In this document: positions 23,361 through 32,945 of the stretch, piece by piece | Position numbering within the stretch: position 1 is the first letter of the stretch | Layout of the letters: each line of letters begins with the position of its first letter | Assembly (NCBI RefSeq): GCF_001767295.1 | Contig: NZ_CP014944.1 | Span: 248,001 to 312,000 of the forward strand | Source of the DNA: Colwellia sp. PAMC 20917 | Lineage (GTDB): Bacteria > Pseudomonadota > Gammaproteobacteria > Enterobacterales > Alteromonadaceae | Direction of reading: 5' to 3' | DNA: 64,000 nt | Notes under the pieces: generated by a model | Told to the model about the DNA's origin: nothing | The model's database searches: none | The model's input: only the letters and a program-made list of their open reading frames with translations | Program-made: the position numbers and the translations under genes

Positions 23361-23543
23361 CGGAGGTTCACCTTAATTTACAATTTTTATTATCTTGGAG
23401 AATACTGTAAGAAATATTCCTTATATGATTAGAGCATATAGGGTATTAGCAAGCAGTACAATTGAATTCAACCATCTTACATTGAAAAAGTGCAGCATAG
23501 TTATAGCACTGCTTTATTAACCTACTGTTAGGCTAATTTTTAA

Positions 23544-23798
23544 CTAGAGATCATGCTTCTTTAGCCAGTTATTTAACAAACCAATTTGACCATTTTTATA
23601 AGCAGCATAAGTCAATCTAACCGCATTACTTAAAATGACGCTGTCCGTCCATTTCGTCTGTTCGGCTATGAGTTCGTAACAATTCTGTGCTTCTGGAGAC
23701 AAATAGCCACGCATTTCTTTTTTACCATTCTCTTTTTGTCGTTCGCGATAGCGCTTTTGTTTCTCTGCGTTACTAAATGCTTTTTTATTCTCTTTCAT
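23544..23798 (-). CDS. Small basic conserved-type protein
   Basis: An 84-aa protein. The first 30 residues are strongly basic and helix-prone (NAEKQKRYRERQKENGKK). The rest is a helical segment with a possible ribbon-helix-helix pattern (MRGYLSPEAQNCYELIAEQ, then SVILSNAVRLTYAAY). This layout resembles small DNA-binding proteins found in marine gammaproteobacteria. Function unknown. It stands alone between uvrY and fabA. Confidence 0.6.
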   Translation of the reverse strand: MKENKKAFSNAEKQKRYRERQKENGKKEMRGYLSPEAQNCYELIAEQTKWTDSVILSNAVRLTYAAYKNGQIGLLNNWLKKHDL

Positions 23799-23923
23799 CA
23801 GTGAGTTACCAAATTATTTAAAATAAGAACAAGGTTATGCGTAACCAAATAATATATAAAAAAATGATAATAATCTAACTTTATATTAATAAAACTCAAA
23901 TAAAGCACTGCTCGGAGTTGTTT

Positions 23924-23941
23924 AGTGTACAGGTGTTCGCT
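23924..23941. promoter_or_regulatory. FabR-type operator upstream of fabA
   Basis: AGTGTACAGGTGTTCGCT closely matches the palindromic FabR site known upstream of fabA and fabB in enterobacteria (AGCGTACA-NN-TGTTCGCT form). It lies 42 bp before the fabA start. FabR represses unsaturated fatty acid synthesis genes in response to acyl thioesters. Confidence 0.65.
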
Positions 23942-23982
23942 AAAGTAGCGAATAATTTAATTACTGAAAATAAAGTGACCTC

Positions 23983-24498
23983 ATGTTAGATCAAAATTCA
24001 TACTCTAAAGAAGACTTAGTAAAAGCAGGAACTGGCGAAATGTTTGGCGAAGGAAATAGTCAATTACCTTCAGACAATATGTTGATGATGGACCGAATTA
24101 TTTCTATCACTGAAGATGGTGGTGAATATGGTAAAGGTGAGATTATTGCTGAACTTGATATTAGCCCAGACCTTTGGTTTTTTGATTGTCACTTTAAAGG
24201 TGACCCTGTTATGCCTGGTTGTTTAGGCTTAGATGCTATGTGGCAACTCGTTGGTTTCTTCCTTGGTTGGTCAGGTGGTCCAGGTCGCGGTAGAGCGTTG
24301 GGTGTAGGTGAAGTTAAATTTACAGGTCAAATTTTACCGACCAACAAAAAAGTGACTTATAAAATCACTTTAAAGCGTGTCATCAAACGCAAATTGTTTA
24401 TGGGTATTGCCGATGGTGAAGTCTTAGTTGATGGCAAAGTTATCTATACCGCTAAAGATTTAAAAGTAGGCTTATTTACTGACACTACTTCATTTTAG
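23983..24498 (+). CDS. fabA: 3-hydroxydecanoyl-ACP dehydratase/isomerase
   Basis: A 171-aa bifunctional enzyme of unsaturated fatty acid synthesis: it dehydrates 3-hydroxydecanoyl-ACP and isomerises trans-2- to cis-3-decenoyl-ACP. The hot-dog fold catalytic residues are in [19 protein letters not shown]: the active His (about residue 71) and Asp (about residue 85). The length matches E. coli FabA (172 aa). It is monocistronic, with a FabR-type operator upstream and a strong terminator downstream. Confidence 0.97.
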   Translation: MLDQNSYSKEDLVKAGTGEMFGEGNSQLPSDNMLMMDRIISITEDGGEYGKGEIIAELDISPDLWFFDCHFKGDPVMPGCLGLDAMWQLVGFFLGWSGGPGRGRALGVGEVKFTGQILPTNKKVTYKITLKRVIKRKLFMGIADGEVLVDGKVIYTAKDLKVGLFTDTTSF

Positions 24499-24555
24499 CC
24501 TTGTTTTATCTAAGACTTACCTAATAATATAACCGTACCTTACGTTATTTAAGCT

Positions 24556-24586
24556 AAAGCCTACTTTTAGACAGTAGGCTTTTTTA
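24556..24586 (+). terminator. Terminator of fabA
   Basis: The stem AAAGCCTACT/AGTAGGCTTT has a 7-nt loop and is followed by a T run. Confidence 0.85.
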
Positions 24587-24668
24587 TTTTATTAATTCCT
24601 GCCTTTATTTGCGATATTCTGCTAAATTAACCTCATTAACTTACCTTGCTATTCTTAAAATCACCCTT

Positions 24669-27266
24669 ATGACCAAGTTACCCTCAAGTGTTTATAACAT
24701 TACCAAATTAGTCTTTATCCTAATGATTTCACTGGTGTTAGTTTTTATTCTTAACAGTGTATGGCAGTTTATCAGTCATATTGATGAACTTTCTTTTAGT
24801 GAAGACTCTCCTTTAGTAACAAGTGATTTTAGCTACGCTATTGACCGCGACAATAGTTTAAATATCAAAACTCTCGTTAAAAGCAAAGAGGCCGAAGCGC
24901 GATTCACTCCCTCGTTAGCTAATGACATTCCCTACGCATTAGGTCTTCAATCCTATTGGGTAAAAATTAATATTAATAACAACACCCCAAACACTCAAAG
25001 TGTTGTATTGCATGCCGATAACAGCATGCTAGCCTTCTTTGATGTTTATAAAGTCAATGCTATGTTAGAAAGCGTGACTCAAATCGCTCAGCAAAAGGCA
25101 ACAATTGAACAAGACACCTTATTAGATGTATTTCCTCATGTAGCTTTTGATCTACTTGCAAAAAGCACGATGCAAGTTATTGTGCATGTAAAAAGTAATG
25201 GCCCACCAAATGTACCTTTGACCCTCTACAACAAAGACAACTTTAATAAGCGTATCGATTATTCGCAAATTGTTTATGGAATATTTATTGGCATTATTCT
25301 TTTAATGGCAATATATAACCTTGTTTTATATTTTGCGATAAAAGATAAGGTGTATTTGGTATATATTGGCTATTTATTATCTTCTTTTACCGTTTTAGCT
25401 GGACTAACTGGTTACGGGTATCTCATTTTCTCTAAAGATGTTCAGTATTTTATTCATCAGTATTTATTATTCATCAATTATTATTTGATATTTTTCCTAC
25501 TTCTTTTCTCCTTATACTTTTTACGTTATGACCAAACAAAAAGCACCCTCTATAAAGTTGGAATGATATCAGGTGGGCTATTAATAGTTGTCGCTTTCTA
25601 TTCACTGACCTTAGACCAAATTGCACAAACCAAACTGTTTTTTTCAATTCAGCCATTCTTTTACCTATTTTCATTATTTATCATTTTTAGAAGATTATCT
25701 AAAGACTTTGCCTGGGCACGCTTTTATTTCATTTCATGGGTACCTTTCCTAGCTGGGGCGGCCATTCAACCACTCGTGTTATTAAATTATGTTGATTCAA
25801 CATTCATAACACGTAATGCATTTTTATTTGCGGTGATGATTGAAATTACTTTTATGGCTTTTGCACTCGCTGAGCGGATGCGCAGAAACGATCAAGATAG
25901 AATTAATGACATCTGTTACCATGACTTTACTAAATTACCCCGTAAGTCTATGCTTGAAAACGCGATGAACGAAATGAAAATTTCGGGTAAAAACGATTTT
26001 TGTGTATTAATAATTAAACCAGAACATATCGAACAAATATCACTTTATATTGATGATAAAGCTAACGCGGCTTTATTTAAACGGCTAAGTCGTCGCTTAA
26101 GCTCATTGTTCATTCATAATGATGCTATCGTAGAATTATCTTCTAACCACGAAAAAATTTGTTTCTTAGAAAATAACTGTCTGGCTATTATCGTTAATAA
26201 CGAGAAAAACCAGCAAGACTTGCCTGTTTTGATCAAATCAATACAACAGCTTACCTCTGAGACATTTCAAATAGATGACCTTAAGTTACCCTTGTCAGCA
26301 GTCATTGGTGTCGCTAACTACCCAGAACATGGCAGTGCTAACTACTTATTGATTAATCATGCCCAATTAGCGGTAAACGATGCGCAACTTGTCTATGGCC
26401 GTTGGGCTTATTATCAAAGCGAAAAATCAGATCACACCAGTTACTTACTCAAACTTGCCACCGATTTAAAAGAAGCCATAGAGAATGACACATTAGCTAT
26501 ATACCATCAACCACAAATCGACCTTAAAACCTTACGCGTTTGCAGTAGCGAGTGTCTAATTCGTTGGGAACATCCTCGTGAAGGTTTCATCTCACCTGAC
26601 ATTTTTATTCCTTTAGCCGAAGATTTAGGCCTCATTAATCAGCTAACATTATGGGTTATTAAGCGCGCTTTAGCACAGCATCAACAAATTTTAGTCAATA
26701 ATAATCATATGGTCTCAATTAACATTAGTGGTAAAGATATTGCTCATGAGCACTTTTTTACTAATGCCCTGAGTATTATAGAAGAAAGTGGCATAGCCGC
26801 TGACAAAATAATTTTAGAGTTAACTGAATCGGCGTCAATTAGCCATAACAAGCAATCTCTTGAGTTAATCCAAAAATTAGGCGATTTAGGTTTTACTATT
26901 AGTATTGATGACTTTGGCACAGGGTATTCATCCATGGCGCAAATTAGCCATCTTCCTTTTCAAGAGCTCAAGGTTGACCGACTATTTGTTGAGAATGTTA
27001 ATGGTGATCACAAACGTAAAACCATTGCTGAAGCTACCGTTAAAATGGCAAAGGGTTTAGGGTTAGAAGTTGTTGCTGAAGGTATTAATAGCCAAGAAGA
27101 TGAAGACACATTACGTAGTTTTGGCTGCGATATTGGGCAAGGCTATTACTACGCAAAACCAATGCCCATTGATGATTACCTTGACTGGTTGGTTTCACAA
27201 AACAATGGCCGAACACAAAAGCGTATCGACCTTGATGGTGAGTTCATTCCTGCTGATAAAATCTAG
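24669..27266 (+). CDS. Membrane-anchored EAL c-di-GMP phosphodiesterase with 7TMR-DISM sensor
   Basis: About 865 aa from ATG 24669; a TTG 60 bp upstream is in frame but less likely. Layout: an N-terminal membrane anchor, a periplasmic 7TMR-DISMED2-like domain (residues about 50-200), a 7TM-DISM block of seven helices (about 205-410), a degenerate GGDEF domain without a GGDEF signature, and a C-terminal EAL domain. The EAL domain keeps its key motifs: SECLIRWEHP (ECL for EAL), ILELTES, IDDFGTGYSS, LKVDRLF and AEGINSQED. It is therefore probably an active cyclic-di-GMP hydrolase, with the degenerate GGDEF as a regulatory module. The ligand of the periplasmic domain is unknown. Confidence 0.9.
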   Translation: MTKLPSSVYNITKLVFILMISLVLVFILNSVWQFISHIDELSFSEDSPLVTSDFSYAIDRDNSLNIKTLVKSKEAEARFTPSLANDIPYALGLQSYWVKININNNTPNTQSVVLHADNSMLAFFDVYKVNAMLESVTQIAQQKATIEQDTLLDVFPHVAFDLLAKSTMQVIVHVKSNGPPNVPLTLYNKDNFNKRIDYSQIVYGIFIGIILLMAIYNLVLYFAIKDKVYLVYIGYLLSSFTVLAGLTGYGYLIFSKDVQYFIHQYLLFINYYLIFFLLLFSLYFLRYDQTKSTLYKVGMISGGLLIVVAFYSLTLDQIAQTKLFFSIQPFFYLFSLFIIFRRLSKDFAWARFYFISWVPFLAGAAIQPLVLLNYVDSTFITRNAFLFAVMIEITFMAFALAERMRRNDQDRINDICYHDFTKLPRKSMLENAMNEMKISGKNDFCVLIIKPEHIEQISLYIDDKANAALFKRLSRRLSSLFIHNDAIVELSSNHEKICFLENNCLAIIVNNEKNQQDLPVLIKSIQQLTSETFQIDDLKLPLSAVIGVANYPEHGSANYLLINHAQLAVNDAQLVYGRWAYYQSEKSDHTSYLLKLATDLKEAIENDTLAIYHQPQIDLKTLRVCSSECLIRWEHPREGFISPDIFIPLAEDLGLINQLTLWVIKRALAQHQQILVNNNHMVSINISGKDIAHEHFFTNALSIIEESGIAADKIILELTESASISHNKQSLELIQKLGDLGFTISIDDFGTGYSSMAQISHLPFQELKVDRLFVENVNGDHKRKTIAEATVKMAKGLGLEVVAEGINSQEDEDTLRSFGCDIGQGYYYAKPMPIDDYLDWLVSQNNGRTQKRIDLDGEFIPADKI

Positions 27267-28186
27267 AATAATCTATTTTCTAAAGTTTTACCGTTAGTTA
27301 ATTGTGAATATTGCCATTTGTGTTGATGACAAAGCTTTAATATTTGTAAATCTAACGGTTCGCTTTCAGGAGAAACGAGACCGGTAGTGATTAAAAACTC
27401 ATTATTTTGCGTCTGTTCAATATGCTGAACATCGGCAACGCCAGCCATTAAAGGTAAAAAGTTATCGTACGCCTTCCTCATTCTAATCGTTAAGAAACCT
27501 TGCTGCTCTTCGCTTTGCAAGTTTTGATGTTGTTTTAATTGTCCCTTCTCTATATACAAGACTTGGCTACATAACCGCTCTAGTTCACTCAAATCATGAG
27601 AACTTAAAATAAAGGTAATCTCTGATGATAATGAAGCAACGAGCTGACGAACTTCTCGTGCATTTATGGGATCAAGTCCCGCTGTCGCTTCATCCAACAT
27701 AACTATTTCTGGCGAGCCAATTAACGTTTGGGCAATAGCAACACGTTTACGCATACCATGTGATAACTCATCAGGCTTGGCTTTTAGCGTGTCAGCTAAG
27801 CCAACAAGCTCTAACGTTCTTTGTGCTTCTTTTTGTGCATTCTTGCGAGTTAGACCTTGCAGTTGAGCATAAAAGGTTAATTGATGTGCAATAGAAAAAC
27901 GTGGGTCAAATTGAGCATCTTGTGGTAAAGCCGCTAATTTGCCGAATAAGTTGGCGTCTCCAGCCATCAATCCTGCAATAGTGATAGTCCCGCTACTGGG
28001 CAACAGATAACCACATAAAAGGCTAAATAAAGTTGTTTTACCTGCACCATTGGGTCCAACTAAAGCAATGGGTTGCCCTTTTTCTATACTGAATGATACT
28101 TTGTCTAAAGCTAGATGATCGCCAAATGATTTTGAAAGATTATCAACTTGAATTAATGGCGCAGATTGGCTATTAAGTAAACTCAT
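27263..28186 (-). CDS. ABC transporter ATP-binding protein
   Basis: A 307-aa ABC ATPase. Walker A GPNGAGKTT, the signature LSHGMRKR (for LSGGQ), Walker B IVMLDEATAGLD and the switch His in ILSSHDLSE are all present. The residues after about 215 form a substrate-class-specific C-terminal extension. It overlaps the permease gene upstream by 4 bp (ATGA), forming an exporter of the ABC-2 type. The pair resembles NosFY/CcmA-like exporters, but the substrate is not shown. Its 3' end overlaps the convergent EAL gene by 4 bp. Confidence 0.9.
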   Translation of the reverse strand: MSLLNSQSAPLIQVDNLSKSFGDHLALDKVSFSIEKGQPIALVGPNGAGKTTLFSLLCGYLLPSSGTITIAGLMAGDANLFGKLAALPQDAQFDPRFSIAHQLTFYAQLQGLTRKNAQKEAQRTLELVGLADTLKAKPDELSHGMRKRVAIAQTLIGSPEIVMLDEATAGLDPINAREVRQLVASLSSEITFILSSHDLSELERLCSQVLYIEKGQLKQHQNLQSEEQQGFLTIRMRKAYDNFLPLMAGVADVQHIEQTQNNEFLITTGLVSPESEPLDLQILKLCHQHKWQYSQLTNGKTLENRLF

Positions 28187-28995
28187 ATTGATGCCCTCTT
28201 TAGTAGTTTATCCGCAACAAATAACAAGACAATCGTTTGTAATATAGGAATTAAATAATGGTAAAAATCGAGTCCATCTAATGAAACTACACTGCTAATT
28301 TGTGTACCTGGAAAAATAAAGTTAAGAAATAGTCCACTGTCTAATTGAAATTGAATAAAACCTATCACTAGTGCTCCTATGGTATAAAACAAAATACCAG
28401 CAACAATAGTCATTTTTGCTGAGGATAAAATACTATTAAAAAATGACATCAGAGCAATGAAAGGTAAAATTATAATTGCTAATTCAATAAACAAAACTGC
28501 AGCTTGTTTTAAAGCCGGTAAAAACAAAGCATTATCACGAACAGTGGCTAAAATAACACATGCCACTAACGTTAGTAATATAAGGCTAACAAGTGTAAGG
28601 AATTGACCTAAAAATCGTCCTAGCAATATTTCACTACGCGAGGCTCTTAAGGTAATAAAACGAAGCGTTCCGCGAGCACGGTCGGAACATGTTTGATCAC
28701 TACTGACTAAAAAAGTGAATATTGGAAATGAATAAACTGCGACTAACCAATAAATAGAAAATTCAGCAACGGGCCATTTCAACAAAGCACTTACTCCCAA
28801 TGAGCCAAATAAAGCACTTGCTGCCACCTTAAATCCATCGGAAAAAACCAGTTCAGTGGCTGAGCTGATCACATAAGTCAAAAGTATGAACCAAACAGCA
28901 CAAAATGCCGTTAAGGCGATCAAGCCATTTTTAGTATTAAAAATACGCTTCAATTCAAATTGAGTGAGAATAGATAGTCTATGGATGTTCAACAA
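28183..28995 (-). CDS. ABC-2 type permease
   Basis: A 270-aa membrane protein with six predicted hydrophobic segments: around residues 25-50, 75-95, 130-155, 165-185, 195-215 and 245-265. The segment SSDQTCSDRARGTLRFITLRASRSEILLG is the cytosolic loop typical of the NosY/ABC-2 permease family. It partners with the ATPase encoded directly downstream with a 4-bp overlap. Substrate unknown. Confidence 0.85.
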   Translation of the reverse strand: MLNIHRLSILTQFELKRIFNTKNGLIALTAFCAVWFILLTYVISSATELVFSDGFKVAASALFGSLGVSALLKWPVAEFSIYWLVAVYSFPIFTFLVSSDQTCSDRARGTLRFITLRASRSEILLGRFLGQFLTLVSLILLTLVACVILATVRDNALFLPALKQAAVLFIELAIIILPFIALMSFFNSILSSAKMTIVAGILFYTIGALVIGFIQFQLDSGLFLNFIFPGTQISSVVSLDGLDFYHYLIPILQTIVLLFVADKLLKRASI

Positions 28996-29112
28996 ATTAA
29001 CGCCTGCTAGTGATTATTTTTCAATACCATAAAGGCACAGCTAACAAAATGCGAGTGTTATTTTGTTTCAAACAGTGGCAATAACATCAGCGCTCGGCAT
29101 TGAGTTTACAAA

Positions 29113-29143
29113 TAAAAAAGCCAATCAAAATTGATTGGCTTTA
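29113..29143 (-). terminator. Terminator of the DAHP synthase gene
   Basis: A perfect stem AAAGCCAATCAA/TTGATTGGCTTT is followed on the minus strand by TTTATT, about 32 bp after the gene end. Confidence 0.85.
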
Positions 29144-29174
29144 CTAATACACTTAAAGAAGAGGGAAAATAAAC

Positions 29175-30233
29175 TTAAGCTCTACGAGTAACGACTGACT
29201 CACTCAGTTGTGCCAACAAGACTTCTGTATCAGACCAGCCAATACAAGCATCGGTAATACTTTGACCATATGTCGCCACTTCTCCGTCAATCAGGTCTTG
29301 GCGACCTTCTACTAAGTGACTTTCAACCATGACACCGAAAATATTGTCATTCCCGCCACTAATTTGCTGACAAACATCATCGCAAACGAGCATTTGATTT
29401 TTAAACTTTTTACTGCTGTTAGCATGACTGAAGTCAATCATGATCTTAGTATTAAGTGAAGACTTGTCTAATTGCTCAGTCACAACTTTTACACTGTCTG
29501 CGTCAAAATTTGTCGATTTACCGCCTCGTAAAATAATATGACAATCTTTATTGCCCGTTGTTTGTACAATAGCAGAATGACCATATTTAGTGACCGACAA
29601 AAAATGATGAGAAGCACTTGCCGCGCCAATTGCATCTATAGCCACTTTAATGGTGCCATCTGTACCATTTTTAAATCCGACAGGACAAGATAAGCCTGAA
29701 GCGAGTTCTCGATGAACTTGGCTTTCAGTAGTACGAGCCCCGATTGCTCCCCAACACATAAAATCAGCCATATACTGTGGCGTTATCATGTCTAAAAACT
29801 CACCCGCTGTCGGCATCCCCATATCATTGAGGTCGAGTAATAATTTACGGCCAATACGAAGGCCGTCATTAAGCTTAAAAGTATTATCCATGTAAGGGTC
29901 ATTAATTAAGCCCTTCCAACCCACCGTTGTTCTGGGCTTTTCAAAATAAACTCGCATAACAATTTCAAGCGTGTCTTCATACTTTTTACGCAGTTTAACT
30001 AGTCGCTGGCCATATTCTAATGCTGCATCGGTGTCATGTATTGAACAAGGACCAATGACAACGAGCAAACGATCATCTTTATTATTAAAAATGTTACTAA
30101 TGGCTTTACGTGCAGAAAATACCGACTTAGATGCTTCTTGAGAAGCTGGAAATCGCTCAATAAGTGCGATTGGAGGTAATAATTCTTTGATTTTACTGAT
30201 GCGAACGTCGTCGGTTTGGTAGAACATAGTCAT
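29175..30233 (-). CDS. aroG: DAHP synthase, class I AroG/AroF/AroH type
   Basis: A 352-aa 3-deoxy-D-arabino-heptulosonate 7-phosphate synthase, which condenses phosphoenolpyruvate and erythrose 4-phosphate in the first step of aromatic amino acid synthesis. Type I motifs are visible: VVIGPCSIHD, RVYFEKPRTTVGWKGLINDP, GARTTESQVHRE, GFKNGTDG, IMIDFSHANS and VMVESHLVEG. Length and order match the E. coli isoenzymes. Which feedback type (Tyr, Phe or Trp) it is cannot be read with certainty, so the symbol is a best guess. The gene stands alone with its own terminator. Confidence 0.93.
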   Translation of the reverse strand: MTMFYQTDDVRISKIKELLPPIALIERFPASQEASKSVFSARKAISNIFNNKDDRLLVVIGPCSIHDTDAALEYGQRLVKLRKKYEDTLEIVMRVYFEKPRTTVGWKGLINDPYMDNTFKLNDGLRIGRKLLLDLNDMGMPTAGEFLDMITPQYMADFMCWGAIGARTTESQVHRELASGLSCPVGFKNGTDGTIKVAIDAIGAASASHHFLSVTKYGHSAIVQTTGNKDCHIILRGGKSTNFDADSVKVVTEQLDKSSLNTKIMIDFSHANSSKKFKNQMLVCDDVCQQISGGNDNIFGVMVESHLVEGRQDLIDGEVATYGQSITDACIGWSDTEVLLAQLSESVVTRRA

Positions 30234-30531
30234 TTCTCTTTACTTCAATGCTAAAAAGTACAGTTATTGCACCGCTTAGAATTTATTTTCATTGTGTATG
30301 TCTAACTCGCTGGCTAGACTCCTAGATGGGTAACCCATCAACAACTTAGCAGTGTTAATCGGACAATACCAATAGAAAATGCCTTAAAAACAATATATCG
30401 ATAATGTTGGCAACAATGGTGATTTTTCGACAATAATCAACGCGACTTTAGTCAATTTATTTTACCTCTGCACTTGAAAAACAAATATTTTGCCACACAT
30501 ACACCATATTAATAATTAATTTACTTTTCTT

Positions 30532-30969
30532 ATGTGGCGTACTTTTTCGATAACCCTGTTTTTATTTGTCTTAGCTGCCACGGCTAATGCTTTACCTATT
30601 GAAAATTCAGCTAATAGCGATTTAACTTTTTCTAGTCTATCGACCATTGGAAAAAGTCACTCGCACCCGACATCAAACTTTTCGGTATTAATAGATAATA
30701 TTGCCCCCGATGATGTGGTTAACTTACCGCGCTTAAATCTAATTTCCGCCTCTTTATTTATTAATGAAATACAAACCACGCCAAACTATCTTCTCGTTAC
30801 TGAGTTTTTTACGCTAAAACTCTCTGCAAGTTTATTTAAAAATCTTGCAAACCCTCCTGCTAAACTTAATTGGTATGAACAACTCAGTCATCGTTCAAAC
30901 TCTAATCGACTTGCTGGTTGGAAAGATGGCAATACGCTATACACAGCACGCCTGACTTATCATTCATAG
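30532..30969 (+). CDS. Exported hypothetical protein
   Basis: A 145-aa protein with a Sec signal peptide (MWRTFSITLFLFVLAATANA, cleavage before LPIEN). The mature part is about 125 residues, polar, with no Cys and no known motif. It precedes the secD-like gene on the same strand by 122 bp. Function unknown. Confidence 0.55.
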   Translation: MWRTFSITLFLFVLAATANALPIENSANSDLTFSSLSTIGKSHSHPTSNFSVLIDNIAPDDVVNLPRLNLISASLFINEIQTTPNYLLVTEFFTLKLSASLFKNLANPPAKLNWYEQLSHRSNSNRLAGWKDGNTLYTARLTYHS

Positions 30970-31091
30970 ATTCATCATCTAACCATTATTAACTTATTTT
31001 TCCTTTTTCCCGTCACTGCTTTAACAGTGACCCTTGTTGCATGCGCTTTTCTAAAATTTAGAGAGTAAAGGTAGCAAAATTTCGAGATTTT

Positions 31092-32945
31092 ATGATGAAT
31101 TCACCTAGAAAAAAGCCATATCGTTACTTTACATGGCAAAACCTATTAATTATTTTCACCTTAGTTTTTTTATTAGTAAATGCCCTACCCAACATCTATA
31201 AAGATAAAGTCACAATTGTCCTCTCACCTATTAATGCGAACGTGCAACAACTAACGACTAGTGAGCTTAAAGGTTTATTGAATAAGAACAACTTAACCGT
31301 TGATAAAATTCATACTATTGATAAGACAACGTCAATAACACTCAGTAATACAGCCGACATAGCGTCAGTTAACACACGTTTATCTAATGAGTTTAATCAT
31401 TATCGTGTTGAGACCTCGGTGATAAGTGGCGTACCCTCATGGTTGCAATCATTCGACGCTAAGCCAATAAAATTAGGCTTAGATTTAAGTGGTGGAGTAT
31501 TATTTGTACTTGATGTCGATACAAAACAAGCTTTATTTGACCGTCTTAAAAACATCGCATTAGCAATAAAAACCCTAGCTATGGAAGAACGTATTCGAGG
31601 CGTTAGTGTTGTTCAACATAAGATTGATCTTACTAGAGATGCGGACAATCAAAACCTTTCGGTGAATTTTTCTAACGCTGACAAAAGTAAAATGGCTATA
31701 CTTTTCACTAAAATAAAAGCAGCCTACCCTGATTTATCTCAACAAAAAAATCAAAATGACCAAGTGATCTTGTCATACTCCTCGCAAAAAACAGCTCAAT
31801 TTCGCCAAGAAACTATGCAGCAAACATTAAAAACGATGCGTGGAAGAATAGCTGAGCTGGGTATAACCGAAGCGGTTACACTTCAACAAGGTAAAAACCA
31901 TATTCGTATTGAATTGCCTGGTGTTCATGATCCCGAGGAAGCAAAACGTATTATAGGTGCCACGGCATCACTTGATTTTTATCAGCTTGCCGAAAACTCA
32001 AATGCAGCAGGTATATTACGCATGGCGGACGAACATGGCAGAACGTTTACCTTAAACAGTCAGGTAGTTTTTTCAGGTAGTAATATCGAAAATGCTCGCG
32101 CAGGACAAGATCAAATGAGCATGCCTTTAGTCAACCTCACCTTAGATGCCTTAGGTGGTAAGAAGATGTCGCAATTTTCTAAGCAAAATATTGGTAATGC
32201 TATGGTGACGGTGTTTTCTGAGTTTTATCGAGATGCTGATGATCAAATGGTTAAAAAAAGTAAAATAATTAATGTTGCCACCATTCAACAACACTTAGGT
32301 TCACAGTTTAGTATTACCAACATGCCCAGCCAACATGCGGCACAAGAACTGTCATTATTATTGCGAGCAGGTTCGCTAACAGCGCCAGTAACTATAGTAA
32401 AACAGCGCACCATTGAAGCGACACTCGGCGAAAATAATATCAAAAATGGTATAAAAGCACTGAGTATAGGCATGGGGTTTACTTTGTTATTCATGGTTTT
32501 TTGGTATAGAACTTTGGGGCTTATCGCTAATGTAGCGTTAACATTAAACTTAGTAAGCTTACTAGGGTTGATGTCGTTACTCCCTGGGGCCGTACTAACA
32601 CTTCCGGGTATTGCTGGTTTAGTATTGACGGTTGGTATGGCTGTAGATACCAATGTACTTATCTTTGAGCGGATAAAAGAAGAGTTAAAGCGTGGACATA
32701 AAGTGCTCTCAGCTGTTGAGCAAGGCTATAAAAGTGCATTTTCAACGATTCTTGATGCCAATGTAACCACCATGATCACTGGTATTATTTTATACACTAT
32801 AGGCAACGGCCCAGTAAAAGGTTTTGCCCTTATTTTGTGTTTAGGTATTTTAACCAGTATGTTCACCGGCGTTTTTGTTTCTAAAAGTTTAACAAACCTT
32901 GTCATTCGAAAAAATAAAGCTCAATTATTAGGTGTTAATGTATGA
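31092..32945 (+). CDS. secD: SecD-type translocase subunit (paralogue)
   Basis: A 617-aa SecD. It has an N-terminal membrane segment, a large periplasmic region, the hallmark LGLDLSGGVLFVLDVD near residue 128, and a C-terminal RND-type block of five membrane helices with VGMAVDTNVLIFERIKEELKRG (motif D4). Together with SecF it uses the proton gradient to assist export after SecYEG. No yajC is linked, unlike the usual yajC-secD-secF operon, so this is likely a second secDF pair. It overlaps secF by 4 bp (ATGA). Confidence 0.9.
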   Translation: MMNSPRKKPYRYFTWQNLLIIFTLVFLLVNALPNIYKDKVTIVLSPINANVQQLTTSELKGLLNKNNLTVDKIHTIDKTTSITLSNTADIASVNTRLSNEFNHYRVETSVISGVPSWLQSFDAKPIKLGLDLSGGVLFVLDVDTKQALFDRLKNIALAIKTLAMEERIRGVSVVQHKIDLTRDADNQNLSVNFSNADKSKMAILFTKIKAAYPDLSQQKNQNDQVILSYSSQKTAQFRQETMQQTLKTMRGRIAELGITEAVTLQQGKNHIRIELPGVHDPEEAKRIIGATASLDFYQLAENSNAAGILRMADEHGRTFTLNSQVVFSGSNIENARAGQDQMSMPLVNLTLDALGGKKMSQFSKQNIGNAMVTVFSEFYRDADDQMVKKSKIINVATIQQHLGSQFSITNMPSQHAAQELSLLLRAGSLTAPVTIVKQRTIEATLGENNIKNGIKALSIGMGFTLLFMVFWYRTLGLIANVALTLNLVSLLGLMSLLPGAVLTLPGIAGLVLTVGMAVDTNVLIFERIKEELKRGHKVLSAVEQGYKSAFSTILDANVTTMITGIILYTIGNGPVKGFALILCLGILTSMFTGVFVSKSLTNLVIRKNKAQLLGVNV

